Source: a virus. Taken from it: 35,597 bases of DNA. The notes beneath the pieces are model-generated. The model saw nothing but the letters and a program-made list of their open reading frames with translations. It was not told the origin of the DNA and did no database searches. The translations under genes were made by a program, and so were the position numbers. This document shows positions 1 through 6,160 of this stretch, in pieces. Every line of letters begins with the position of its first letter. Positions within the stretch are counted from its first letter, which is position 1. Location of the stretch: IMG/VR virus record IMGVR_UViG_3300010389_000056, positions 1 to 35,597 of that record, one strand, 5' to 3'.

Positions 1-139
1 ATGGATACCATTCAGAAGGAGCAAAGTCATCCCACTGAATTACCATATCAATGAGTGCAAAACGATTGGAGATTGGGAGCAGTTGGAAATACCACTCGTG
101 TCCAAAGTCTTCGTAGTAGAGGTAATCAAAGAGTTTCAC
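1..139 (-). CDS. Unknown small phage protein, N-terminal part only
   Basis: An open frame runs from a GTG at 139..137 to the left window edge, giving 46 residues that begin VKLFDYLYYEDFGHEWYF. The GTG shares one base with the TAG stop of the upstream gene (TAGTG), a close coupling like the others in this operon. The visible part is rich in aromatic and acidic residues. I recognise no domain. It resembles the short uncharacterised proteins common in T4-like cyanophages, but that is only an impression. The C-terminus lies outside the window. Confidence 0.6.
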   Translation of the reverse strand, partial: MKLFDYLYYEDFGHEWYFQLLPISNRFALIDMVIQWDDFAPSEWYP

Positions 140-705
140 TATGCTACTCCGTTTGCACTATCAAGTTTGAGTCGGTCATACGCATCAAGCATTTCATTCA
201 GTTGATCATCACTATAAACAGCAAATCGTTGGAAGCGACGATAGAGTTGCCAGTAACTTGTCTCCCATTGATGCTCTCGTTCTTCATCAGTCATTTGCTC
301 CCAGTCACCTTTGATCTTCGGTTCACTACCAAAGTTCTTCTCATAATGAGCATTCATCTTAGCCCATTGAGCATCACGCTCTTTCCACTGTTCATACTTC
401 TTGTCAAGATCTTCATCCATGGTGAGTTCATACTCAGCACATACTTTACGCTGATCTTCCTCACGCACACAGTCATTGAAGACCAATGACATAGCAGCAG
501 AACGAATAGATTTGGGGTCCATGCCTACACATAGCATGAATTTCTCAAATAACTTGAAATACTGCTTGCAGTTGAGATCAGCAGCAGGTGCAGTGATCAG
601 ATAATGCTCTTCAGGGATGAAGTCATCATCAGTCCAAGATGATGTCCCATAGGTGGGAGTGAATGTAGCATCAAATTTGAATTGAACTTCTGCTTCATAG
701 GTCAT
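139..705 (-). CDS. Unknown phage protein, 188 aa
   Basis: The frame starts at ATG 705, which overlaps the stop of the upstream gene as ATGA, so translation is probably coupled. The protein is acidic, and its second half (about residues 90-165) is rich in Trp, Glu, Lys and Gln, suggesting a helical or coiled-coil region. No signal peptide, membrane segment or catalytic motif is visible. It sits at the left end of a run of small minus-strand genes. I do not recognise the family. It is very likely a real gene, given its length and tight spacing on both sides. Confidence 0.75.
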   Translation of the reverse strand: MTYEAEVQFKFDATFTPTYGTSSWTDDDFIPEEHYLITAPAADLNCKQYFKLFEKFMLCVGMDPKSIRSAAMSLVFNDCVREEDQRKVCAEYELTMDEDLDKKYEQWKERDAQWAKMNAHYEKNFGSEPKIKGDWEQMTDEEREHQWETSYWQLYRRFQRFAVYSDDQLNEMLDAYDRLKLDSANGVA

Positions 706-905
706 GAATAGGTCCTCATGAATTGATCAAGGGTGAAGATGTCGTCAGTCTGTGTCTCTTCTACTAGTTCATCATAGGATAGATCCTTGATTGCGTCAAG
801 GTATTGTTCTGGTGTGCAGTCTACATCAGGGTCAAAGTCATCATGACATAACCACTCATACTCTTTGACGAGTGCATCAATCAGTTGTTGATTAGTGTAG
901 GTCAT
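702..905 (-). CDS. Unknown small acidic phage protein, 67 aa
   Basis: I chose ATG 905 because it forms an ATGA overlap with the stop of the upstream HEXXH gene. The frame stays open nine codons further upstream, but that extension lies inside the neighbour. The protein begins MTYTNQQLIDALVKEYEW and is strongly acidic (DFDPDVDCTPEQY, then an Asp/Glu-rich C-terminal half). It overlaps the next gene by ATGA as well. No domain is recognised. The position suggests one polycistronic message with its neighbours. Confidence 0.7.
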   Translation of the reverse strand: MTYTNQQLIDALVKEYEWLCHDDFDPDVDCTPEQYLDAIKDLSYDELVEETQTDDIFTLDQFMRTYS

Positions 906-1582
906 TTGATGAAACCTTCTTCCTCTAACCATTGGCGCGTGAGAGGGGTTGGCTCATAGACTTCCCACATGCTACCCTTAGCACATGCTTCAAGCGCCTC
1001 CTGGGTCATCCCAGCGGTCTTTCCTGCCCATGTAGCCTCTGCCTCCCATGGCACTGCTGACGCTGGATAGGTTCGCTCTACCATTTCTCTCCACAGAGGT
1101 GGTACTTTCTCCTCTGGCATGATAATAGCAATCATGCTATTCTTGATGCTACCTGCCATACAATCTTGTGCAGCGTGCCATCCTTCATGACGCATTACAC
1201 TCATCAACACATTAGGGCGACCCATGAATGCTTTGTTCAAGAAGAATGCATTGCTGACAGTATGGTAGACACCACGATGTCCAACTGGAAAGTATCTCTC
1301 ATCAGCAAGATATACTTTGACACCAATTTGATTGAGTGTCATAAGCATATTGTTAAACTCTTGTGCTACTGGTGTGAATGCTTCCATGTTCTCATAGTTA
1401 GAACTGATGTCTAACATGCTGAACACTTCCTTCACATCTTTCTTACACTCACGCATGAGCATACAACCCATGGCATCATAAGAATAGAAACCTTTGGTAA
1501 TCTTGTCTTCATTAGCAAGCGCAACACTACTCAGTGCTAGGCTCATTGTCGTCAGGATTGCGGGGATTAGCGAACGTGCCAT
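902..1582 (-). CDS. Predicted exported protein with HEXXH zinc-metallopeptidase motif
   Basis: Using ATG 1582, the 226-residue product begins with a basic residue and a hydrophobic stretch (about residues 4-22) ending in ALA at 21-23, which fits a Sec signal peptide cleaved near residue 23. The frame is open 14 codons further upstream, but only this start gives the clean signal peptide. Residues 132-136 are HEGWH, matching the zinc-binding HEXXH motif (two His ligands, one catalytic Glu). A later WEAEA at 179-183 could supply a third, Glu ligand as in gluzincin-like enzymes. Several cysteines (40, 46, 141) could form disulfides after export. Metallopeptidase activity is inferred from the motif alone. 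An exported phage protease might act in the periplasm or envelope late in infection. It is the only clearly exported larger protein in this gene run. Confidence 0.65.
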   Translation of the reverse strand: MARSLIPAILTTMSLALSSVALANEDKITKGFYSYDAMGCMLMRECKKDVKEVFSMLDISSNYENMEAFTPVAQEFNNMLMTLNQIGVKVYLADERYFPVGHRGVYHTVSNAFFLNKAFMGRPNVLMSVMRHEGWHAAQDCMAGSIKNSMIAIIMPEEKVPPLWREMVERTYPASAVPWEAEATWAGKTAGMTQEALEACAKGSMWEVYEPTPLTRQWLEEEGFIK

Positions 1583-1703
1583 AGTTGTATGTGTAATAAA
1601 GGAAATTGTTGATGCTACGCTCAATGCCTAGCGATTGTTTCACATCCAACCATGACTGATACTCTAGTTGGAGATCTTCACCCAGTTCAATGTTGACTAT
1701 CAT
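1527..1703 (-). CDS. Unknown 58-aa protein overlapping two neighbours
   Basis: The frame from ATG 1703 to TAG 1529..1527 encodes 58 residues starting MIVNIELGEDLQLEYQSW and ending in an acidic, Pro/Asn-rich tail. Its start lies 17 bases inside the upstream 39-aa gene. Its end overlaps the signal-peptide codons of the HEXXH protein by 56 bases in another frame. It fills an otherwise empty gap of about 100 bases in a genome where genes abut, which is the main argument that it is real. No domain is recognised. Confidence 0.5.
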   Translation of the reverse strand: MIVNIELGEDLQLEYQSWLDVKQSLGIERSINNFLYYTYNYGTFANPRNPDDNEPSTE

Positions 1704-1806
1704 GTTCTTTTTGTCCTAACTCTCTAATTTGTTGGAGTAGTGCTTCTTCTTGTACATGATCATTGGCATTACATGCTTCCATGTAAGACAAGATTAAAGT
1801 CCTCAT
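1687..1806 (-). CDS. Unknown 39-aa protein
   Basis: A short frame starts at ATG 1806, four bases after the stop of the upstream gene, and begins MRTLILSYMEACNANDHVQE. It is open upstream to 1878, but that extension is entirely inside the neighbouring gene and has low-complexity Ser/Lys content typical of a shadow frame, so I prefer the short version. The product is mostly predicted helix with many Glu and Gln. No function can be assigned. Confidence 0.45.
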   Translation of the reverse strand: MRTLILSYMEACNANDHVQEEALLQQIRELGQKEHDSQH

Positions 1807-1810
1807 TTCA

Positions 1811-2056
1811 TCACTGATTAGAGGAACTGTCTCCTTGACTGACGACTTGGGCGTAGAGTTCGAGCAATTCTTCTTCATTGTAGTAGAGGGTTTCTTCTTG
1901 TTCTAGTTGTTCAGGGTCTAACCACTCAAAGAACTCATCAGCAACAGCGAGAGCACTACCATGGTCATCATCAGCAAGCAGTTCTTTGAAACGATCGGTA
2001 CACCAATCGTAAACAAGATCGCGTTGATAGGAAAGGCGTTCGGTGTCAGTGCTCAT
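1811..2056 (-). CDS. Unknown acidic protein, 81 aa
   Basis: The start at ATG 2056 overlaps the stop of the upstream gene as ATGA. The protein begins MSTDTERLSYQRDLVYDW and is very acidic, with a Glu-rich stretch near residues 45-70 likely to be helical. No export signal or catalytic motif is seen. It belongs to the run of small, coupled genes. Small acidic phage proteins are sometimes inhibitors of host enzymes or nucleic-acid mimics, but nothing in the sequence shows that here. Confidence 0.65.
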   Translation of the reverse strand: MSTDTERLSYQRDLVYDWCTDRFKELLADDDHGSALAVADEFFEWLDPEQLEQEETLYYNEEELLELYAQVVSQGDSSSNQ

Positions 2057-2301
2057 AGTTTGTTAGCGAAGAGAACGTTGTTGAGGTGGTCGTACTGGAT
2101 GAATTCTACATCATCAGGGAGCAGAGAGACAGCGGCAGCAGCGAAATCGTTAGGAAACTTCTTGAACAAGCGCCAGAACTTCTGCACACCATCATAATCT
2201 AGATCTTCATGCGGAAGAACACGGATCTCCCACGCACCACGAGTGTATCTATTAGGGAAAGGATTGATGAACTCGCGGATATGCTCTTGTAGCATGTTCA
2301 T
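2053..2301 (-). CDS. Unknown protein, 82 aa
   Basis: The start at ATG 2301 overlaps the upstream TGA by two bases (AATGA). A second ATG two codons on (2295) is an alternative. The protein begins MNMLQEHIREFINPFPNRY and has a central Trp/Phe/Lys-rich part and a hydrophobic Ala-rich helix near residues 50-62. No family is recognised. The overlaps on both sides support it as a genuine member of the small-gene operon. Confidence 0.65.
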   Translation of the reverse strand: MNMLQEHIREFINPFPNRYTRGAWEIRVLPHEDLDYDGVQKFWRLFKKFPNDFAAAAVSLLPDDVEFIQYDHLNNVLFANKL

Positions 2302-2531
2302 TTGATGAAGACCTCAACGTTGTGCTCGTAATACAGTTTAGCAGAGTCAATGAGAAGTTTGCTCATGTAAGCAACATACTCTACATCTTCTTCGTTAGGA
2401 TCGAAATCGTAAGCATATTCCCAATCAACAGTGCCATCAGGATTGACAGGCGCACCGAACACTGTGATACCGTCATCTTCAAGCGCGAACGCTTGTTCGT
2501 TGGCGACAAGATAATAGACAGGAGGTTTCAT
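2298..2531 (-). CDS. Unknown protein, 77 aa
   Basis: I chose ATG 2531, giving a protein starting MKPPVYYLVANEQAFALEDD. The frame extends to a TTG at 2588 that overlaps the upstream stop, so a 96-residue form is possible. Neither start has a convincing ribosome binding site. The protein has a beta-rich first half, an acidic stretch (DFDPNEEDVEYV) and a helical end. No function is recognised. Confidence 0.6.
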   Translation of the reverse strand: MKPPVYYLVANEQAFALEDDGITVFGAPVNPDGTVDWEYAYDFDPNEEDVEYVAYMSKLLIDSAKLYYEHNVEVFIK

Positions 2532-2584
2532 GAGAGGAGAAGCGATTGAACTCTGTAGTAATTTAGCAGAAAAAGCGCGGAATG

Positions 2585-2983
2585 TCAACGCTTGTAGAGA
2601 TAACCACCTGCCCAGTCTGCATTTTCAAGCAACCACTCACGATCACTAATGATGCAGAGGTTGAAGCGCACATGCTTAGCAGGCGCTTTGAAAGAAGCAG
2701 GTTTGTACACTTCACCAGTCTTACGATCAACGAAAGCATGAACACTACGGGAAGCAGGACGATTGTGGTTGGGAACTTCCATGATGATCTTGTGATACTT
2801 GCGACCAGACTCGATCACAAACTTATACACAGGAGCATCATAACGACCGACTTTGCCATGGTTACGATCCTTGAAGTTCTGCTCCAGAGCATCACACAGC
2901 ATCAGGCAATACTTGCGGATGTTCAACTCAATAGTGTTACGAGCGTCTTGCTGTTGGGCGAACTCAGCGAAGGTGGTGGTCAT
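2585..2983 (-). CDS. Conserved-looking phage protein of unknown function, 132 aa
   Basis: I chose ATG 2983 (product begins MTTTFAEFAQQQDARN) because a TATACT box lies at 3010..3005, between this start and the upstream gene. A start at 3043 would be upstream of that promoter. The protein has an N-terminal helical part, then alternating basic and hydrophobic segments that suggest a small mixed alpha/beta fold, and ends with WAGGYLYKR. Its basic middle (RKYHKIIMEVPNHNR) could contact nucleic acid, but this is speculation. I recall similar WAGGYLY endings in other phage hypothetical proteins but cannot name a family. Confidence 0.7.
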   Translation of the reverse strand: MTTTFAEFAQQQDARNTIELNIRKYCLMLCDALEQNFKDRNHGKVGRYDAPVYKFVIESGRKYHKIIMEVPNHNRPASRSVHAFVDRKTGEVYKPASFKAPAKHVRFNLCIISDREWLLENADWAGGYLYKR

Positions 2984-2991
2984 GTCGTTGT

Positions 2992-3010
2992 CTGAACTGT
3001 GTTCAGTATA
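2992..3010 (-). promoter_or_regulatory. -10-like box with overlapping inverted repeat before the 132-aa gene
   Basis: On the minus strand TATACT lies at 3010..3005. It overlaps by two bases a perfect 6-bp inverted repeat, CTGAAC-ACA-GTTCAG, at 3006..2992. The gene starts at 2983. There is no convincing TTGACA-like -35. The arrangement fits an early or middle promoter with an operator or 5' hairpin at the transcription start, but it is only a sequence resemblance. Confidence 0.4.
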
Positions 3011-3039
3011 GATGGTCTTGGTGGGGTTCGGGAGACTGA

Positions 3040-3246
3040 TCATGCCACTTCGCTCGCTGGCACACGGGACACGGTGAGACGCTTGAACTCATACTGACGC
3101 CAAGCATCACATGCCTCGTTCACCATACGATTGTGCTGACGATCCATGCCCTTGGCAGTGGTGCAACGCTTGACCTTACGGAAATACACAATGGGAATCT
3201 CGGTCTCGGGCATGTCGATCTCGATTTTGTAGTGAGAGTAGGTCAT
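3040..3246 (-). CDS. Unknown basic protein, 68 aa
   Basis: The start at ATG 3246 follows a recognisable leader (TATACT at 3277..3272, AAGG, then CCACCC-ATG). The frame is open 13 codons further upstream, but that extension would include the promoter, so I discarded it. The product begins MTYSHYKIEIDMPETEIPIV and contains a basic centre (residues about 22-41, with KVKRCTT and DRQHNR), suggesting nucleic-acid or protein contacts. No family is recognised. It is separated from the next gene by a second promoter-like box. Confidence 0.65.
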   Translation of the reverse strand: MTYSHYKIEIDMPETEIPIVYFRKVKRCTTAKGMDRQHNRMVNEACDAWRQYEFKRLTVSRVPASEVA

Positions 3247-3277
3247 GGGTGGTTCCCTTGTCGATGTCCTTAGTATA
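3244..3277 (-). promoter_or_regulatory. TATACT-type promoter and leader, copy 1
   Basis: On the minus strand TATACT (3277..3272) is followed by AAGGACATC, then GGGAACC and ACCC immediately before ATG 3246. The same order of elements recurs before the genes starting at 4088, 6160 and 9752. No TTGACA-like -35 is visible at the usual distance. The GGGAA part could be the ribosome binding site. Confidence 0.45.
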
Positions 3278-3281
3278 GGGC

Positions 3282-3410
3282 TCAAGAGAGCAGTTCGAGC
3301 ACCTCGTGGGACAGTTCCTCAACTGGCATGTCCTTCTCCACTTCGGTCACATCGTATTCTTCACTGAGTTGATCGAGCAACCAGCGATCGAGCATAACTT
3401 CATTCATCAT
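3282..3410 (-). CDS. Unknown 42-aa acidic protein
   Basis: The start is ATG 3410, with a second ATG at 3407. Both lie just before the end of the upstream gene, giving an 11-base overlap. The protein starts MMNEVMLDRWLLDQLSEEY and is a probable amphipathic helix followed by an acidic tail. The open frame extends to 3521 but overlaps the upstream gene completely there. Unknown function. Confidence 0.45.
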   Translation of the reverse strand: MMNEVMLDRWLLDQLSEEYDVTEVEKDMPVEELSHEVLELLS

Positions 3411-3645
3411 TGTCTTGTTTGATAGTTTTGTCGTAGTTGAGATTAGCATGGTATACGTCATTAAACCTGACGCATACTTCTTTGAGAGCGGGATCTTGTT
3501 TAGGCACGGGTTTATGCCCAACAGAGCGCAATTGTCGCCACGTCATAACAGCATCATGTGGACGCTGTGCTTTGTAAAAAGGTTCTAATGCAGCATACTC
3601 ACGAACTGTGAGTGTATGACGTGGCGGTAAAGAACCTTGTGTCAT
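3400..3645 (-). CDS. Unknown basic protein, 81 aa
   Basis: The start at ATG 3645 overlaps the upstream TGA as ATGA. The product begins MTQGSLPPRHTLTVREYAAL and carries many Arg, Lys and His residues before a polar, Asp/Asn-rich C-terminus (residues 65-81). It may bind nucleic acid or a host protein, but no motif proves it. It belongs to a chain of six coupled small genes between 3282 and 4299. Confidence 0.65.
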   Translation of the reverse strand: MTQGSLPPRHTLTVREYAALEPFYKAQRPHDAVMTWRQLRSVGHKPVPKQDPALKEVCVRFNDVYHANLNYDKTIKQDNDE

Positions 3646-3779
3646 ACTTCTAAAAGCGAAAGTTGAATGTGGTCACAGCATGAATCATCATCATGCAAGT
3701 CAATCATGTCAGTATCAGTGAGACAGGTGAGTTTACCAAAGAGAAAGTCAATAAACTCGTGATCTTCTTTAGAAAACAT
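3642..3779 (-). CDS. Unknown 45-aa protein
   Basis: The frame from ATG 3779 to TGA 3644..3642 begins MFSKEDHEFIDFLFGKLTCL and ends in a Cys/Asp/His-rich segment (DLHDDDSCCDH) that could bind a metal. It overlaps the upstream gene by 11 bases and the downstream gene by ATGA, filling the gap between them exactly. Real but uncharacterised is the best call. Confidence 0.5.
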   Translation of the reverse strand: MFSKEDHEFIDFLFGKLTCLTDTDMIDLHDDDSCCDHIQLSLLEV

Positions 3780-3936
3780 TGGTCCAGCGAGTGTGGTTTG
3801 CTTTGGTGATACGTCCTTCTGCTAACATGTTATCACACACATTACAGAAGACTTGGAACTTCTCTTCACGGTTGAGCACATGCGGTTGAGCACATGTGGC
3901 AATCACCTTGAGCATTTGTGCTTTGGAAGTAATCAT
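3769..3936 (-). CDS. Unknown 55-aa protein
   Basis: The start at ATG 3936 shares one base with the upstream stop (TGATG). The protein begins MITSKAQMLKVIATCAQPHV and ends NHTRWTNVF. It is mixed helical and moderately basic, with three cysteines (16, 32, 35), two of them as CNVC. A tandem 14-bp duplication (3869-3896) lies inside the gene. The duplicated unit is not a multiple of three, so it encodes two different peptides. No domain is recognised. Confidence 0.55.
   Translation of the reverse strand: MITSKAQMLKVIATCAQPHVLNREEKFQVFCNVCDNMLAEGRITKANHTRWTNVF
3869..3896. repeat. Tandem 14-bp duplication
   Basis: The unit CGGTTGAGCACATG occurs at 3869-3882 and again directly at 3883-3896, an exact tandem duplication inside the 55-aa gene. 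Because 14 is not a multiple of three, gain or loss of one unit would shift the reading frame. It may be a slippage product or phase-variation-capable site, or a chance event. Confidence 0.9.
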
Positions 3937-4088
3937 CAGAAGTTCAGGTAAGTGTTGTCAGGGAGCAGACCCATCTCTTCACAGCGGCACTCGTAAGCAA
4001 TACGCTTGAGCATCTCAATGTCCATCTCCTCAATGCTCTGGAGAATGGTACGACGGAGTTGCTTGTCTTGTGTGGTGTCAGTGATCAT
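3936..4088 (-). CDS. Unknown 50-aa helical protein
   Basis: The frame from ATG 4088 to TGA 3938..3936 begins MITDTTQDKQLRRTILQS and ends PDNTYLNF. Residues 9-30 look like one amphipathic helix, followed by a Cys pair (YECRC). It is the first gene behind a TATACT-type leader and so probably heads a short transcription unit including the genes down to 3282. No family is recognised. Confidence 0.6.
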   Translation of the reverse strand: MITDTTQDKQLRRTILQSIEEMDIEMLKRIAYECRCEEMGLLPDNTYLNF

Positions 4089-4119
4089 GGGTCGTTCCCT
4101 TGATTACCTTAGTAGTATA
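4086..4119 (-). promoter_or_regulatory. TATACT-type promoter and leader, copy 2
   Basis: On the minus strand TATACT (4119..4114) is followed by AAGGTAATC, GGGAACG and ACCC directly before ATG 4088. This closely matches the leader before 3246 and shares AAGGTAATC with the leader before 6160. No -35 element is evident. Confidence 0.5.
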
Positions 4120-4122
4120 GCG

Positions 4123-4299
4123 TCAGTCAGACTCACAGGCGAGGTAGCCTAGACACTTCACCAAGTGTCCTTCAACCTCAGAATCTGACAGACCATGGCG
4201 CAATGCTGTATCACGCACAATGCCAAGGGGAGCTCCCCATAGCAGGTCGATCAGGAACTTCAGTTCAGAGGCAGTCAGGGGGACTTCAGCGGTCTTCAT
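4123..4299 (-). CDS. Unknown 58-aa protein
   Basis: ATG 4299 to TGA 4125..4123 encodes a protein starting MKTAEVPLTASELKFLID. It is 12 bases downstream of the methyltransferase stop codon, so it is probably cotranscribed with the restriction-modification pair. The pattern of two or three short helices (residues 10-20, 27-36, 39-55) with polar turns is compatible with a small DNA-binding or protein-binding helical domain, but I cannot match it to a helix-turn-helix family. Given its place next to a restriction-modification pair, a regulatory role is worth testing. Confidence 0.6.
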   Translation of the reverse strand: MKTAEVPLTASELKFLIDLLWGAPLGIVRDTALRHGLSDSEVEGHLVKCLGYLACESD

Positions 4300-4311
4300 A
4301 GGTCTAAGGGG

Positions 4312-5202
4312 TTAGAGGAAATGGGAGAGGGGGGTTGCAGGCGCTTCTAGACGCCTCTCAGCGACCTCATCAAGGCGCTGTAGGATCAGTTCAGAATAGT
4401 CGCGGTGCAACTCACATCCAATATAGTGCCTATCCATGGATTTGGCAACAGCAGCGGTGGTGCCACTGCCCATGAAAGGATCTAGGATAATGTCACCTGC
4501 TTCACTACCTGCTAGGATAGCAGGTTCAATCAATTCACGAGGGTAAACAGCACAGTGAGCACCTTTGTATGGTTTAGGTTGTACTGTCCACACACTCTTC
4601 TTACGCTTCATGCTAGCACCATCGACTGTGGGTTCTTTGATAGACTCCACATCAAAATAGTATCGCTTGCTCTTACTAAGCAAGAAGATATATTCATGTG
4701 ATTTGGTACAACGATCACGCACACTCTCAGGCATAGGATTAGGTTTGCTCCAAATCATATCCTGACGCAGATACCAACCATCAGCACGGAGTGCAAATGC
4801 TAGCATCCACGGAATACCAATGAGATCTTTATCCTTGAGACCCTTAAGTTTGTTACCTCGTCTAGGATTTTTGATTTGTGGTAGATCTTGGTTGCTGGAT
4901 GCCATAGACTGCTTGGGCAGCACCTGACCCTTGCCAGATCGATAGTTGTAATAACTATCGCCAATGTTCACCCACAATGTACCATCATCTGTCAGACAAT
5001 CACGCACACCACGAAATACCTCAACCAGTTGTTGGATAAACTCTTCGGGCGATTCTTCCAGACCAATCTGTGCATCTTCGTTACCGTAATCACGCAGACC
5101 ATAGTATGGTGGCGATGTCACACACATGCGAGCGCGGACACCAGACGCTGCGAATTGTTGCAGGGTCTCTCTACAGTCACCGTACAGAATAGTATCCTTC
5201 AA
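4312..5202 (-). CDS. DNA methyltransferase, TSPPY type (probable N4-cytosine)
   Basis: The 296-residue protein carries the methyltransferase catalytic motif TSPPY at 29-33 near the N-terminus and the S-adenosylmethionine-binding motif DPFMGSGTT at 241-249 near the C-terminus. This order defines the beta class of amino-methyltransferases (N6_N4_Mtase family). A serine in SPPY is usual for N4-cytosine enzymes, though some N6-adenine enzymes share it. The start is TTG at 5202, overlapping the endonuclease stop (TTTGA) and preceded four bases upstream by a strong GGAGG. The next methionine (residue 26) would remove part of the fold. Together with the overlapping upstream gene it forms a probable type II restriction-modification pair. 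M.MvaI and M.BcnI enzymes are also N4-cytosine methyltransferases, which fits. Confidence 0.88.
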   Translation of the reverse strand: MKDTILYGDCRETLQQFAASGVRARMCVTSPPYYGLRDYGNEDAQIGLEESPEEFIQQLVEVFRGVRDCLTDDGTLWVNIGDSYYNYRSGKGQVLPKQSMASSNQDLPQIKNPRRGNKLKGLKDKDLIGIPWMLAFALRADGWYLRQDMIWSKPNPMPESVRDRCTKSHEYIFLLSKSKRYYFDVESIKEPTVDGASMKRKKSVWTVQPKPYKGAHCAVYPRELIEPAILAGSEAGDIILDPFMGSGTTAAVAKSMDRHYIGCELHRDYSELILQRLDEVAERRLEAPATPLSHFL

Positions 5203-5885
5203 AGCGCCTCCTTGACAAACAGTTCTTCCATTTTACCATGATTCATACGAAATGCAGTACCACGGTTGCGGAGAGATTTACCAATATTATTCTGTGTACG
5301 CATACGAATATCAATAGCAATCATATCATTCTCGATAGCAGCGCGAAACAATTGTTTATCAGTACCAACGAAGCGGAATGCCTCATTATAATGGAAGTAT
5401 TCCACACCATCACGCTTCTCTACATCCGCAAATACTTTGACACATGCGGGAAACTTCTTAGCAAACTGGTCTACTAGAGTATCCCAGTCCCACTTGACGA
5501 TGATAGTATCACCATGCACAACGGCACAGTAATCATCAGTGGTCACAATAGACAGACCACGCTTGTTAACAGTCTTAGTAACAGTAGATTGTCCACTCAT
5601 CTCACCAATCTTAGTGGTGTGAGGGAAACCATACTGTGCAATATAATCTTTCTGGGATACGACCCACTTACCTTCTTTAGTGAACAATGTCTGCTTACCA
5701 CCAGCACCTTTACGCGCTGCTTTAAGTTCATTGCCCACAAGATCGGGACCAGAGATACAATTCTCTGTCAATCCCAATTCTTGTTCGAGAGTGTGACCCA
5801 CACCAGTGTTACCTTTGCGATGGGATTTGATAAAACCTCGTGCTTTGAGGGTACAAAACTTTTGTTTGAATGTAATAAGATCCAT
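5199..5885 (-). CDS. Probable MvaI/BcnI-family type II restriction endonuclease
   Basis: The 228-residue protein has, near its N-terminus, the sequence pattern I associate with the MvaI/BcnI family: GVGHTLE at 28-34, LGLTEN at 37-42, then PD at 47-48 and NELK at 52-55 followed by R58. E34, D48, E53 and K55 are the expected metal-binding and catalytic residues of a PD-(D/E)XK nuclease, and all are present, so the enzyme looks intact. MvaI cuts CCWGG and BcnI CCSGG as monomers; the specificity of this protein cannot be read from sequence. The gene precedes and overlaps the methyltransferase gene, as in a compact type II system. In a lytic phage it may degrade host or competing DNA while the partner methylase protects the phage genome. 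That role is inferred. Confidence 0.78.
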   Translation of the reverse strand: MDLITFKQKFCTLKARGFIKSHRKGNTGVGHTLEQELGLTENCISGPDLVGNELKAARKGAGGKQTLFTKEGKWVVSQKDYIAQYGFPHTTKIGEMSGQSTVTKTVNKRGLSIVTTDDYCAVVHGDTIIVKWDWDTLVDQFAKKFPACVKVFADVEKRDGVEYFHYNEAFRFVGTDKQLFRAAIENDMIAIDIRMRTQNNIGKSLRNRGTAFRMNHGKMEELFVKEAL

Positions 5886-5917
5886 GGGTAATCCTCAATG
5901 AATGTGTTATATGTGTG

Positions 5918-6160
5918 TCAGCAGTAGACAGGAGTGTAATCAGAACCTTGGTATGCTTCAGTGTTGAAGTCAGTGACCTCAGCACCGTTGGCGAGGTAGT
6001 TACGGATGTCGTAGAGGGCGTCAGACTTGACACGGGTGGTGAAAGAAGTCATCTGCTGAGAGATCTCTTCAGTGGGGTGCCAGATGACACGCTTGACGAA
6101 ACGCTTGCCACCAGCGACAGGGTAGAAGTCGATCTGGGTGGCAGAGGTTTGGAGTTGCAT
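5918..6160 (-). CDS. Unknown phage protein, 80 aa
   Basis: ATG 6160 follows a TATGAT/AAGGTAATC/ACCC leader. The product begins MQLQTSATQIDFYPVAGGKR and looks beta-rich in its first half and helical in its second, with a C-terminal SDYTPVYC. It lies between the ParB-like gene (whose terminator is just upstream) and the restriction endonuclease, 32 bases ahead of the latter. It is probably the first gene of the transcription unit that includes the restriction-modification pair, but nothing shows a role in that system. Confidence 0.65.
   Translation of the reverse strand: MQLQTSATQIDFYPVAGGKRFVKRVIWHPTEEISQQMTSFTTRVKSDALYDIRNYLANGAEVTDFNTEAYQGSDYTPVYC

Noticed and set aside
55-489. Plus-strand open frames throughout the window, such as this 144-codon one
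   Set aside because: All overlap longer or better supported minus-strand genes, show unnatural composition for soluble phage proteins, and lack coupling or leaders. I found no convincing plus-strand gene.
2298-2588. TTG start at 2588 for the 77-aa gene
   Set aside because: It overlaps the upstream stop, but no ribosome binding site supports it and the ATG at 2531 gives a more protein-like N-terminus. It stays open as an alternative.
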